Assembly: GCA_947456315.1 (NCBI GenBank)
Contig: CANGRU010000119.1
Span: 1-5,824, forward strand
Direction of reading: 5' to 3'
Origin: Beijerinckiaceae bacterium
GTDB taxonomy: Bacteria > Pseudomonadota > Alphaproteobacteria > Rhizobiales > Beijerinckiaceae
DNA length: 5,824 nt
Shown: piece by piece, positions 1 through 5,824 of the stretch
Position numbering within the stretch: position 1 is the stretch's first letter
Layout: each line of letters opens with the position of its first letter
Made by a program: the position numbers and the translations under genes
The notes under the pieces: model-generated
What the model saw: the letters and a program-made list of their open reading frames with translations, nothing else
What the model was told of the DNA's origin: nothing
Database searches by the model: none

Positions 1-2455
1 AAGCGGCTTTTACCACGCTTGTGGCATCATCGGGAAAGATACAGGTCACACTTGTGCCTTCGCCCGGCGATGATTGAATGTGCACTTCACCACCATGCAG
101 CTCGACGAAAGAGCGCACGATGGACAGACCAAGTCCGACACCGCGATGGCGCGAGCCGACAGTGTGGGTGTGGAAGCGGTCAAACACATGATCCAGAACA
201 TCGGGGGGGATGCCGCGACCCTGGTCTGAGACTTTGAAGACAATCTCGCTGTGTCGGCGCAAGGCCGCAAGCGTCACAGTTTGTCCGGGCTCCGAGAAGC
301 CGATGGCATTCGACAGCAGGTTGAACAGAATCTGGCGGATGCGTTTGCCATCAGCGCGGAAGGCGCCGACATCATCCAGTGCCACGACATTCAAATTGAT
401 GCCCGATTCTGCGAGGCGATCCTGCAACCCTTCGGTGGCTGCAGCAATCGTGTCGCGAATATCCACGTCTTCAACCGACAATTCCATCGCATCTGTGTCA
501 ATCGAGGCCAGATCGAGAATGTCATTGATAATGGCGAGCAGAGCAGCTGAGCTCTTCAGCACATAGCCGGTATATTCGCGCTGTTTGGTGTTGAGCGGGC
601 CCACAGCGCCTTCGCCCAGCAGCTGGATGAAGCCGATGATGTTGGTGAGCGGCGAGCGCAATTCATATGAGACGTGATGCACGAAATCATTGCGCAGTTT
701 TTCTGCTTCCAACAGCGCCTGGTTGCGCTCGGTCAGGGCAAGTTCGACAGAGACACTGGCGGTAACGTCGATGAAAGTCACCAATGTCGCGCCATCAGGC
801 AATGGTGCGGTCATGCAATCGACAACGCTGCCATCCTTGCGGATCATGCGGCGTTCAAAGCCGGTGCGTGTGTCTTGCAGGCCTGTCACGAGACTGCGCA
901 GATCATCCCAATCCGCTTGATTGTCATAAATGGACGCGCAAGCGCGGCGCACAAGATCGAAATGCGGCTTTTCGGACAGCATGGCGACATCGCCATGCCA
1001 GAGGGTGATGAAAGCCGGATTGAACAATTTGAGGCGACCGTCCGTGCCAAACACGGCGACACCTTCTTTGAGCGAGTCGAGCGTTTCGCCCTGCACGCGC
1101 ATCAAAGCATTGTAGGAGGATTCCAGCGAGAAGCGCTCGGTGACATCATCAAACAGATAGGTCACGCCGCCTTGCGGATTGGGATTGATGACCACGCGCA
1201 AGGTGCGTGCGCCGGGCAAATACCAGACCTGCTCTTGTGTTTCGACAGATTGATAGGCCTCCATGAGAGAGGCTTTCCAGCTGCGGAAATCGGCTTGTTC
1301 GGGCAGTCGCCCTTCGGCGCGCAGGCGGTCGAGTATTTCTGTGTCGCTGGGCGCAGAGTCGAGAAAGGCCGCATCCAGCGTCCACAATTGCCCATAGGCC
1401 GTGTTGTGAAACACAAGGCGACGCGAGGCATCGAAAATGGCAACAGCCGTTGAAAGCTGGTCGAGCGTGCGCCGATGCGCATCCATCTGGCGGCCAAGAT
1501 CCGCGCGCACTTCTTCGAGGTCGGAGACGTCGCTTGCCAGACCACCAGAGCCAAATTCGGTGGGTGCATCGGTGACATCAAGCATGCGGCGTTGACCGGC
1601 CACAATGGCTGGCACACGACCGCGCCAGTTTTCAATGCGCGCGCGGGCTTGTGCCAGCGTGTCGCGCACGGGCTGGTCGAGCAATTCAATGCCTTTGCTG
1701 ATCACCTCTTCGCGGCGCTCGGCTTCCACCGCTTGCACATAGGCGCGGTTCACCCAGGTCAATTTGCCTTGTGTGTCGCGCAGCCATGCGGGGCCGGGGG
1801 CCGCGTCGAGCACTGTGCGCAAGCCATCGCGCTCGGCAGCCAGCTGGGCGAGCGTTTCTTTCAGCTTCACCAATTCAAGCCGGTCGCCGGCCACATCACG
1901 AATGCGCATCAGCGCACGCCCAGCAACTGGGCGGCCTTCAGCTTCAAGATGGCGACCATTCAAAGTCAGCAAAGCCAGACGGAAAGCTTCGCCGCGCTGG
2001 CGCAAGCGCTCCACGGCGCGCTCCAATGTGGTGGCGCTTTGCGCGGTGAGCCATGAGCCGAAAGCCAGAGCGAGGCGTGGCGTTTCAAGGCCGGTGAGGG
2101 TTTCGGCATCCCCATCGATTTGCGGTTCGTCCTCGGGTGCGCCCCAGAGAATGGAGATTTGCGCTTCCGCCCCGCCAAAAGCGTCCGCCCGGTCGAGCTT
2201 TTGGCGCAGGCGCTCGATTTCCTTGCGCAAATGGGTCTGGCGCGCGGCCTCACGGCGCTTGCCCGCCATGTGAATGAGGGTTCCGGCGGTGATGGCAAGG
2301 CCCAGGCCCAAGACGGCGGTGAGGCCGATCCATTCCGGCTGGTCGGGCAGGCCTGCATTTGCCGCCTGCGCGGGCCAGGCGAAAAGAGCCGGAACCGGCA
2401 CCAGCGCGCTGCCAGCGCGCAAGGCTCGATGCCAGACACGATTCGGACGTCCCAT
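1..2455 (-). CDS. divL: DivL-like multi-PAS sensor kinase with Tyr in place of the H-box His (C-terminus cut by window edge)
   Basis: There are 818 codons without a stop from ATG 2455 down to the left edge. The start is the first ATG after an in-frame TGA at 2471-2473. A weakly hydrophobic, signal-like segment (about 12-33, ending PAQAANAG) precedes a clear membrane helix (about 42-65) and a charged helix (66-90). Next come a degenerate PAS-like region (about 125-190) and PAS domains at about 209-300, 330-440 and 455-565. The dimerisation helix has H-box HHVSYELRSPL: Tyr597 (codon 665-667) replaces the phospho-accepting His. The ATPase domain follows, with N-box NLLSNAIGF (712-720, Gly at the usual Lys position), G1 DQGRGIP (744-750) and G2 GVGLGLSIV (772-780). 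Caulobacter DivL (about 770 aa) has this architecture and Tyr550; it modulates CckA and senses DivK in the CtrA cell-cycle relay at the inner membrane. The assignment as DivL rests on the Tyr, the PAS number and the alphaproteobacterial context. A generic PAS kinase with a secondarily lost His is the alternative. Few residues are probably missing at the end. Confidence 0.85.
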   Translation of the reverse strand, partial: MGRPNRVWHRALRAGSALVPVPALFAWPAQAANAGLPDQPEWIGLTAVLGLGLAITAGTLIHMAGKRREAARQTHLRKEIERLRQKLDRADAFGGAEAQISILWGAPEDEPQIDGDAETLTGLETPRLALAFGSWLTAQSATTLERAVERLRQRGEAFRLALLTLNGRHLEAEGRPVAGRALMRIRDVAGDRLELVKLKETLAQLAAERDGLRTVLDAAPGPAWLRDTQGKLTWVNRAYVQAVEAERREEVISKGIELLDQPVRDTLAQARARIENWRGRVPAIVAGQRRMLDVTDAPTEFGSGGLASDVSDLEEVRADLGRQMDAHRRTLDQLSTAVAIFDASRRLVFHNTAYGQLWTLDAAFLDSAPSDTEILDRLRAEGRLPEQADFRSWKASLMEAYQSVETQEQVWYLPGARTLRVVINPNPQGGVTYLFDDVTERFSLESSYNALMRVQGETLDSLKEGVAVFGTDGRLKLFNPAFITLWHGDVAMLSEKPHFDLVRRACASIYDNQADWDDLRSLVTGLQDTRTGFERRMIRKDGSVVDCMTAPLPDGATLVTFIDVTASVSVELALTERNQALLEAEKLRNDFVHHVSYELRSPLTNIIGFIQLLGEGAVGPLNTKQREYTGYVLKSSAALLAIINDILDLASIDTDAMELSVEDVDIRDTIAAATEGLQDRLAESGINLNVVALDDVGAFRADGKRIRQILFNLLSNAIGFSEPGQTVTLAALRRHSEIVFKVSDQGRGIPPDVLDHVFDRFHTHTVGSRHRGVGLGLSIVRSFVELHGGEVHIQSSPGEGTSVTCIFPDDATSVVKAA

Positions 2456-2462
2456 CCTGCCG

Positions 2463-2472
2463 CCTGCCTCTC
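2463..2472 (-). promoter_or_regulatory. weak ribosome binding site of divL
   Basis: On the minus strand GAGAGGCAGG ends 7 bases before ATG 2455. It is purine-rich but only partly matches Shine-Dalgarno. The in-frame TGA (2471-2473) overlaps it, so the coding region cannot extend further upstream, which supports the chosen start. Confidence 0.4.
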
Positions 2473-2488
2473 AGAAAAACTTAGGAAT

Positions 2489-2507
2489 CGCGTGGGCTTC
2501 CCACGCG
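2489..2507 (-). repeat. perfect 8-bp inverted repeat in the divL leader
   Basis: CGCGTGGG and CCCACGCG are separated by 3 bases, 34 bp before the divL start. On the minus strand it would form a short, strong hairpin. The nearest T-run (TTTTT) begins about nine bases after the stem, so it is a poor intrinsic terminator. It could be a leader hairpin or a protein-binding palindrome; the sequence does not decide. Confidence 0.5.
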
Positions 2508-2557
2508 CTGTCTCGAGCGCGGCGTGACGCAAAACTTCGCCGATTCCGAATCAGGCC

Positions 2558-2585
2558 ACTTTAGCCGCGCAACCTGTCGCGACAA
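2558..2585 (-). promoter_or_regulatory. tentative divL promoter
   Basis: On the minus strand TTGTCG (2580-2585) and TAAAGT (2558-2563) are 16 bp apart, a moderate match to a housekeeping promoter. The -35 hexamer overlaps a perfect 10-bp palindrome, TGTCGCGACA (2575-2584). The predicted start of transcription, near 2551, falls on the paired GANTC sites. A promoter somewhere between the ahcY terminator and divL is expected; this exact placement is weak. Confidence 0.3.
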
Positions 2586-2600
2586 AGCCTTTCACGCATG

Positions 2601-2631
2601 AAAAAAGCCCCCGCCTTTTGGGCAGGGGCTT
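2601..2631 (-). terminator. intrinsic terminator of ahcY
   Basis: Read on the minus strand, an 11-bp stem (AAGCCCCTGCC with GGCGGGGGCTT, one G-T wobble) closes a 5-base loop (CAAAA). It continues directly into a T-run of six in total. It lies 27 bp after the ahcY stop codon. On the plus strand no T-run follows, so it is directional. It separates ahcY transcription from divL. Confidence 0.9.
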
Positions 2632-2657
2632 CTGAAGGGTTTGGATCTCGCGCCAGC

Positions 2658-4064
2658 TCAGTAGCGGTAATGCTCCGGCTTATAGGGACCCTGTGCAGGC
2701 AGGCCGAGGTATGTGGCCTGTTCGCCGGTCATCTTGGTGAGCTTCACGCCGATCTTTTCCAGATGCAGCATCGCGACCTTTTCATCGAGATGCTTGGGCA
2801 GCGTGTAGACCTTGCGCTCATACTGGCCCTGCTTCGTCCAGAGCTCGATCTGCGCGAGCGTCTGGTTGGTGAAGGAGGCCGACATGACGAAGGACGGATG
2901 TCCCGTCGCATTGCCGAGATTCACAAGGCGGCCTTCGGACAGAAGGATGATGCGCTTGCCGTCGGCGAATTCGATTTCATCGACCTGCGGCTTGACGTTG
3001 TTCCATTTGAAATTGCGCAAGCCCGAAACCTGGATCTCCGAATCGAAGTGTCCGATGTTGCAGACGATGGCGCGATCTTTCATCGCGCGCATGTGGTCAA
3101 CCGTGATGACGTCAACATTGCCTGTCGCGGTGACGAAAATATCGGCGCGCGGGGCAGCCTCTTCCATCGTGGTGACTTCATAGCCTTCCATCGCCGCCTG
3201 CAAAGCGCAGATCGGATCGATTTCGGACACGATCACGCGGCAACCGGCATTGCGCAGCGAGGCGGCAGAACCTTTGCCCACATCGCCAAAACCCGCAACC
3301 ATGGCCACTTTACCAGCCATCATCACGTCTGTGCCACGGCGAATGCCGTCGACGAGTGATTCCTTGCAGCCGTAGAGATTGTCGAATTTCGACTTGGTGA
3401 CCGAGTCATTCACATTGATGGCTGGCCACAGCAGCGTGCCGTCTTTCTCCATATTGTAGAGACGATGCACGCCTGTTGTTGTTTCTTCCGACACGCCCTT
3501 GATGGCCAGACCATTGCGTGTGTACCAGCCGGGGTTGGCCTTCAGGCGCTTCTTGATCGCGGCGAAGAGAACTTCTTCTTCTTCATTGCCGGGCTTGTCG
3601 AGGAATGCCGTGTCGCCCTTTTCAGCGCGCATGCCCAGATGAATGAGCATGGTGGCATCGCCACCATCATAGAGAATCATGTTGGGTGTGCCGCCATCGC
3701 TCCATTCGAAAATGCGATGCGTGTAATCCCAATAATCTTCGAGGCTCTCGCCCTTGATCGCAAACACAGGTGTGCCAGCAGCAGCAATCGCGGCAGCGGC
3801 GTGGTCTTGCGTCGAATAAATGTTGCACGAAGCCCAGCGCACATCGGCGCCCAAAGCTTTGAGCGTTTCAATCAGCACGCCGGTCTGAATGGTCATGTGC
3901 AGGGAGCCTGCAACGCGCGCGCCTTTCAGCGGCTGCGCAGCGCCATATTCGGCGCGGGTTGCCATGAGGCCGGGCATTTCCGTCTCGGCGATATTCAGTT
4001 CTTTGCGGCCCCAATCGGCCAGCTTGATGTCGGCGACGACGTAATCGTTGAAGTGAGCGCTCAT
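2658..4064 (-). CDS. ahcY: adenosylhomocysteinase (S-adenosyl-L-homocysteine hydrolase)
   Basis: This complete 468-residue cytosolic enzyme reversibly splits S-adenosylhomocysteine into adenosine and homocysteine using bound NAD. It relieves product inhibition of methyltransferases and feeds the methionine cycle. Both family signatures are present: [15 protein letters not shown] (79-93) and the NAD-binding [17 protein letters not shown] (251-267). By family alignment from memory, the catalytic residues correspond to Asp133 (YDGGDA), Glu194 (SEETTTG), Lys224, Asp228, Asn229 and Cys233 ([11 protein letters not shown]), and His339 (NIGHFD). The C-terminus PYKPEHYRY supplies the conserved Lys and Tyr near the partner subunit's NAD. 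Compared with the 432-residue human enzyme it has the roughly 40-residue insert (about 150-190) usual in bacterial forms. It starts at ATG 4064 behind a clear ribosome site and ends at TGA 2658-2660, followed by its own terminator. Nothing essential is missing. Confidence 0.98.
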   Translation of the reverse strand: MSAHFNDYVVADIKLADWGRKELNIAETEMPGLMATRAEYGAAQPLKGARVAGSLHMTIQTGVLIETLKALGADVRWASCNIYSTQDHAAAAIAAAGTPVFAIKGESLEDYWDYTHRIFEWSDGGTPNMILYDGGDATMLIHLGMRAEKGDTAFLDKPGNEEEEVLFAAIKKRLKANPGWYTRNGLAIKGVSEETTTGVHRLYNMEKDGTLLWPAINVNDSVTKSKFDNLYGCKESLVDGIRRGTDVMMAGKVAMVAGFGDVGKGSAASLRNAGCRVIVSEIDPICALQAAMEGYEVTTMEEAAPRADIFVTATGNVDVITVDHMRAMKDRAIVCNIGHFDSEIQVSGLRNFKWNNVKPQVDEIEFADGKRIILLSEGRLVNLGNATGHPSFVMSASFTNQTLAQIELWTKQGQYERKVYTLPKHLDEKVAMLHLEKIGVKLTKMTGEQATYLGLPAQGPYKPEHYRY

Positions 4065-4072
4065 GCGAATGG

Positions 4073-4077
4073 CCCTT
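4073..4077 (-). promoter_or_regulatory. ribosome binding site of ahcY
   Basis: AAGGG on the minus strand stands 8 bases before ATG 4064, good spacing for a Shine-Dalgarno element, and supports the MSAHFNDY start. Confidence 0.65.
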
Positions 4078-4093
4078 GTTCGAGATGGGACGC

Positions 4094-4122
4094 TCTATAG
4101 CAGGGCAAGCCGGGCCCGGCAA
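4094..4122 (-). promoter_or_regulatory. probable ahcY promoter
   Basis: On the minus strand TTGCCG (4117-4122) and TATAGA (4094-4099) are 17 bp apart, close to the alphaproteobacterial housekeeping pattern. A TGC before the -10 gives a partial extended -10. Transcription would start near 4087, leaving a leader of only about 20-25 bases before ATG 4064. That is too short for a riboswitch. Confidence 0.6.
4109..4120. repeat. perfect 12-bp GC palindrome inside the ahcY promoter
   Basis: GCCGGGCCCGGC is a perfect palindrome with no spacer. It lies in the -35/-10 spacer and overlaps the proposed -35 hexamer. A protein bound here would block polymerase. It may also be a chance GC-rich palindrome. 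Confidence 0.4.
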
Positions 4123-4127
4123 CGACC

Positions 4128-4147
4128 ATATAAAGAAATCTTTATAT
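4128..4147. promoter_or_regulatory. 9-2-9 perfect palindrome, candidate SahR/ArsR-type operator of ahcY
   Basis: ATATAAAGA and TCTTTATAT are separated by AA, a perfect AT-rich inverted repeat in otherwise GC-rich surroundings. It ends 5 bp upstream of the proposed ahcY -35, 64-83 bp before the ATG. From general knowledge, the ArsR-family regulator SahR controls ahcY and other methionine-cycle genes in proteobacteria through AT-rich palindromes of this kind; I recall the resemblance but cannot verify the motif here. No regulator gene is in the window. The site might also affect the divergent mcp, whose start lies 150 bp away. Confidence 0.6.
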
Positions 4148-4297
4148 CGTGATCCATAGGGGCAGCGGCCCCGCTGACGCTACGTAAGCCTTTGTTTTCA
4201 ATATTACTTTAATCTCCTGTTTAACTCCTGCGGCTATGCTCCTGGTGTTTTGAGTGTGATTTTTGAGCTTTTCAGACATTTTTATTGGGGTTTTGGC
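4148..4297. other. mcp upstream region
   Basis: This 150-bp stretch holds no gene. It starts with two overlapping, mutually exclusive short inverted repeats: GGGGC/GCCCC (4159-4172) and AGCGG/CCGCT (4164-4175). It then turns AT-rich from about 4191. I found no convincing housekeeping -35/-10 pair and no flagellar sigma-28 promoter on the plus strand. TTAA (4209-4212) and TTAAC (4221-4225) are 8 bases apart, one more than the 7 of the CtrA consensus. Confidence 0.4.
4287..4290 (+). promoter_or_regulatory. ribosome binding site of mcp
   Basis: GGGG stands 7 bases before ATG 4298. It is a modest Shine-Dalgarno but well placed, and it supports this start over the in-frame GTG at 4256. Confidence 0.45.
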
Positions 4298-5824
4298 ATG
4301 TCCAACCTGAAAATCCGCGGCCGGTTGATCGGCGCCTTCTCCATCCTGATTTTTCTGCTCGGTCTGATCAGTGCCGGCGTCTATCGGGAAGTGGTCGTCA
4401 TGCGTGAGGCCGTGCAGGCGGGCGAGCGGGCCTCCTTCCGCCGCGAAATCATCGAGCGCACGCTGGGCACGCTGGTCGACCGTCAGAACATGGTGCGCGG
4501 CTTTCTGCTCACGGGCGATGCTTCCTTTGAAAAGCTCATTGCGGGCCTCAATGGCCAGCTGACGGGCTTTCTGAGGAGCCTCGAAGAAACAACCACGACA
4601 GATGAAGAGCGGGAGCTCGCCACGAAGTTCCGCCCGATGATCGACAAGGTCTGGGAGGAAGCGCGTGCGCTTATGGCCGAAAGCGCCAATCCGGAGACGC
4701 ATGCCCAGGCACAAGCCAAAGCTTTGACCCGTGGCCGTCTGACCGAGAGCCGCGTCGTGTTGGCTGATTTGAAGAAAATGGCTGATGCGACATCGGAGCG
4801 AAGTGATCAGGAGCGCGATGATGCCATCGCCTTGCTTGCGCAATTGATGATTGCGGCCGCTGTCGGTGCTGTGGGCGTAGCTGTGCTGCTGGCCATTCTG
4901 CTCAGTCGGTCGATTGCCAAGCCCGTTTCGGAATTGGCCGATATCATGGGTGAGCTCGCCAATGGCGCCAGTGCGGTCACCATTCCCGATGTTGATCGGC
5001 AGGATGAAATTGGCGACATGGCGCGGGCGCTGGCTTTCTTCAACAAAGCTGTGCAGGAAAAGCTGGCGCTGGAGCGCAATGAAGAGACACGCCGCGAGGC
5101 TGAAGAATTGCGCGCACGCACCGATGCCGAGCGCGCTGAAGCGGCTGCGCGCCAAGTGGCGGTTATCGAGCAATTGGGTGAAGCCTTGTCCGCACTGGAG
5201 CGCGGAGATTTGACCCATCGTGTTCGCAATCTGCCGTCAGCCTTTGCCAAGATCGAAGCCGATTTCAATGCGGCGATGGAAAAGCTGGAAGAGGCTTTGA
5301 GCGGCGTTATGGCCAGCTCGGAAATGATTCATAGCAATACGGCAGAAGTCGCCAGCGTCTCGGATGATGTGGCTGCGCGTGCCGAACAGCAAGCCGCCAG
5401 CCTTGAAGAAACTGCCGCGGCTTTGGCGCAAATCACCACGACTTTGAAAAGCACCGCTGAGGGTGCCGAGCGCGCCAATACGCTGGCAGGAGCCGCGCGT
5501 GAAGAAGTCCATGGCAGCAAGAGTGTGCTGGATGAGACAATTGGTTCGATCCGCCGCATTTCGACCTCCTCCGAAAAGATCAGCGCCATTATCGGTGTGA
5601 TTGATGAAATCGCTTTCCAGACCAATCTTCTGGCGTTGAATGCGGGTGTTGAAGCCGCGCGCGCGGGCAATGCCGGTCTTGGGTTTGCGGTTGTTGCCTC
5701 CGAAGTGCGCGCACTGGCGCAGCGCTCAGCCGCAGCTGCCAAAGAGATCCAGGGAGTGATTGAAGGTGCGCAGGCAGATGTGCGCGATGGCGTGACCTCG
5801 ATCGGGCGCACAGGCGAAGTGATG
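4298..5824 (+). CDS. methyl-accepting chemotaxis protein with CHASE3-like sensor and two HAMP segments (3' end cut by window edge)
   Basis: There are 509 codons from ATG 4298 to the right edge without a stop. Membrane helices lie at about 9-29 and 177-203. The periplasmic part (30-176) is mostly helical and contains [12 protein letters not shown] (66-77), resembling the CHASE3 family; its ligand is unknown. HAMP 1 follows at about 204-256 ([13 protein letters not shown]...). A charged coiled coil (257-287) links it to a second HAMP-like unit at about 288-333 ([10 protein letters not shown]). The signalling domain begins near 334 with a likely methylation helix, [12 protein letters not shown] (363-374). 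The hairpin tip is [21 protein letters not shown] (starting at 437; last residues 456-457), where CheW and CheA dock. The returning helix ([16 protein letters not shown]) is cut off, so any C-terminal CheR pentapeptide cannot be seen. It is an inner-membrane chemoreceptor that controls CheA activity. It is transcribed divergently from ahcY, with no che genes in view. Confidence 0.95.
   Translation, partial: MSNLKIRGRLIGAFSILIFLLGLISAGVYREVVVMREAVQAGERASFRREIIERTLGTLVDRQNMVRGFLLTGDASFEKLIAGLNGQLTGFLRSLEETTTTDEERELATKFRPMIDKVWEEARALMAESANPETHAQAQAKALTRGRLTESRVVLADLKKMADATSERSDQERDDAIALLAQLMIAAAVGAVGVAVLLAILLSRSIAKPVSELADIMGELANGASAVTIPDVDRQDEIGDMARALAFFNKAVQEKLALERNEETRREAEELRARTDAERAEAAARQVAVIEQLGEALSALERGDLTHRVRNLPSAFAKIEADFNAAMEKLEEALSGVMASSEMIHSNTAEVASVSDDVAARAEQQAASLEETAAALAQITTTLKSTAEGAERANTLAGAAREEVHGSKSVLDETIGSIRRISTSSEKISAIIGVIDEIAFQTNLLALNAGVEAARAGNAGLGFAVVASEVRALAQRSAAAAKEIQGVIEGAQADVRDGVTSIGRTGEVM

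Larger units (their letters stand above)
2440..2552. promoter_or_regulatory. cluster of four GANTC (CcrM-type) sites before divL
   Basis: GANTC sites lie at 2440-2444, 2485-2489, 2542-2546 and 2548-2552. The last two form the near-palindrome GATTCCGAATC. By eye I count about 15 GANTC sites in the whole window, so four within 113 bp is a local concentration. In alphaproteobacteria CcrM methylates the A in GANTC, and GcrA acts at promoters carrying such sites. A regulatory role here is inferred from position only. Confidence 0.4.

Noticed and set aside
587..685. Frameshift or sequencing error explaining the missing H-box His
   Set aside because: The frame is intact on both sides of the H-box and a Tyr at this position is the known state of the DivL family.
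674..1453. Plus-strand open frame of 259 codons opposite the kinase gene
   Set aside because: It is antisense to the DivL-like coding region, which shows unambiguous PAS, H-box and ATPase motifs; the antisense translation has no recognisable domain.
1162..2532. Minus-strand open frames at 1966-2532 and 1162-1689 as separate genes
   Set aside because: They are in a different frame from the continuous 818-codon DivL-like frame and show no domain features.
2601..2631. Bidirectional terminator
   Set aside because: Only the minus-strand reading ends in a T-run; the plus-strand reading is followed by TCTGAAGG, and no plus-strand gene ends here.
2598..4100. Plus-strand open frames of 253 and 211 codons across ahcY
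   Set aside because: They lie antisense to a complete, highly conserved ahcY and include its terminator or promoter region.
4065..4298. SAH or SAM riboswitch upstream of ahcY
   Set aside because: The proposed promoter leaves only about 20-25 bases of leader and I see no conserved riboswitch core; control by a DNA-binding protein fits better.
4142..5218. Minus-strand open frame of 358 codons opposite mcp
   Set aside because: It is a mirror of the chemoreceptor frame, its last part runs through the intergenic region, and no domain is recognisable.

Overview
The window looks like an ordinary chromosomal segment of an alphaproteobacterium. The coding sequence is moderately GC-rich, a DivL-type pseudokinase-like sensor sits next to adenosylhomocysteinase, and the chemoreceptor has alphaproteobacterial traits. 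I cannot name a genus. I see no insertion sequences, phage genes, CRISPR arrays, tRNAs or rRNAs.

Layout. Positions 1-2455 (minus strand) hold almost all of a DivL-like multi-PAS sensor kinase; its C-terminal end runs off the left edge. Its H-box carries Tyr597 where histidine kinases have the phospho-accepting His. Positions 2456-2657 are a 202-bp gap with the divL leader, a short perfect hairpin, a cluster of GANTC (CcrM-type methylation) sites, a tentative divL promoter and a strong intrinsic terminator for the gene upstream. Positions 2658-4064 (minus strand) are a complete ahcY gene for S-adenosylhomocysteine hydrolase. Positions 4065-4297 are a 233-bp divergent intergenic region with a good ahcY promoter and two perfect palindromes, one a 9-2-9 operator resembling an ArsR/SahR-type site. 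Positions 4298-5824 (plus strand) are the first 509 codons of a methyl-accepting chemotaxis protein that runs off the right edge.

How the genes relate. ahcY removes S-adenosylhomocysteine, the product inhibitor of methyltransferases. Those include CcrM-type DNA methylases and the CheR enzyme that methylates chemoreceptors. DivL homologues work in the CckA-CtrA cell-cycle relay, and CtrA commonly controls motility genes in this class. These links are thematic: the ahcY terminator and the divergent orientation of mcp point to three separate transcription units.

Nothing here is a clearly new system. The items most worth a second look are the Tyr-for-His substitution, the GANTC cluster before divL, and the ahcY operator. 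All long open frames antisense to the three genes were judged to be shadows.
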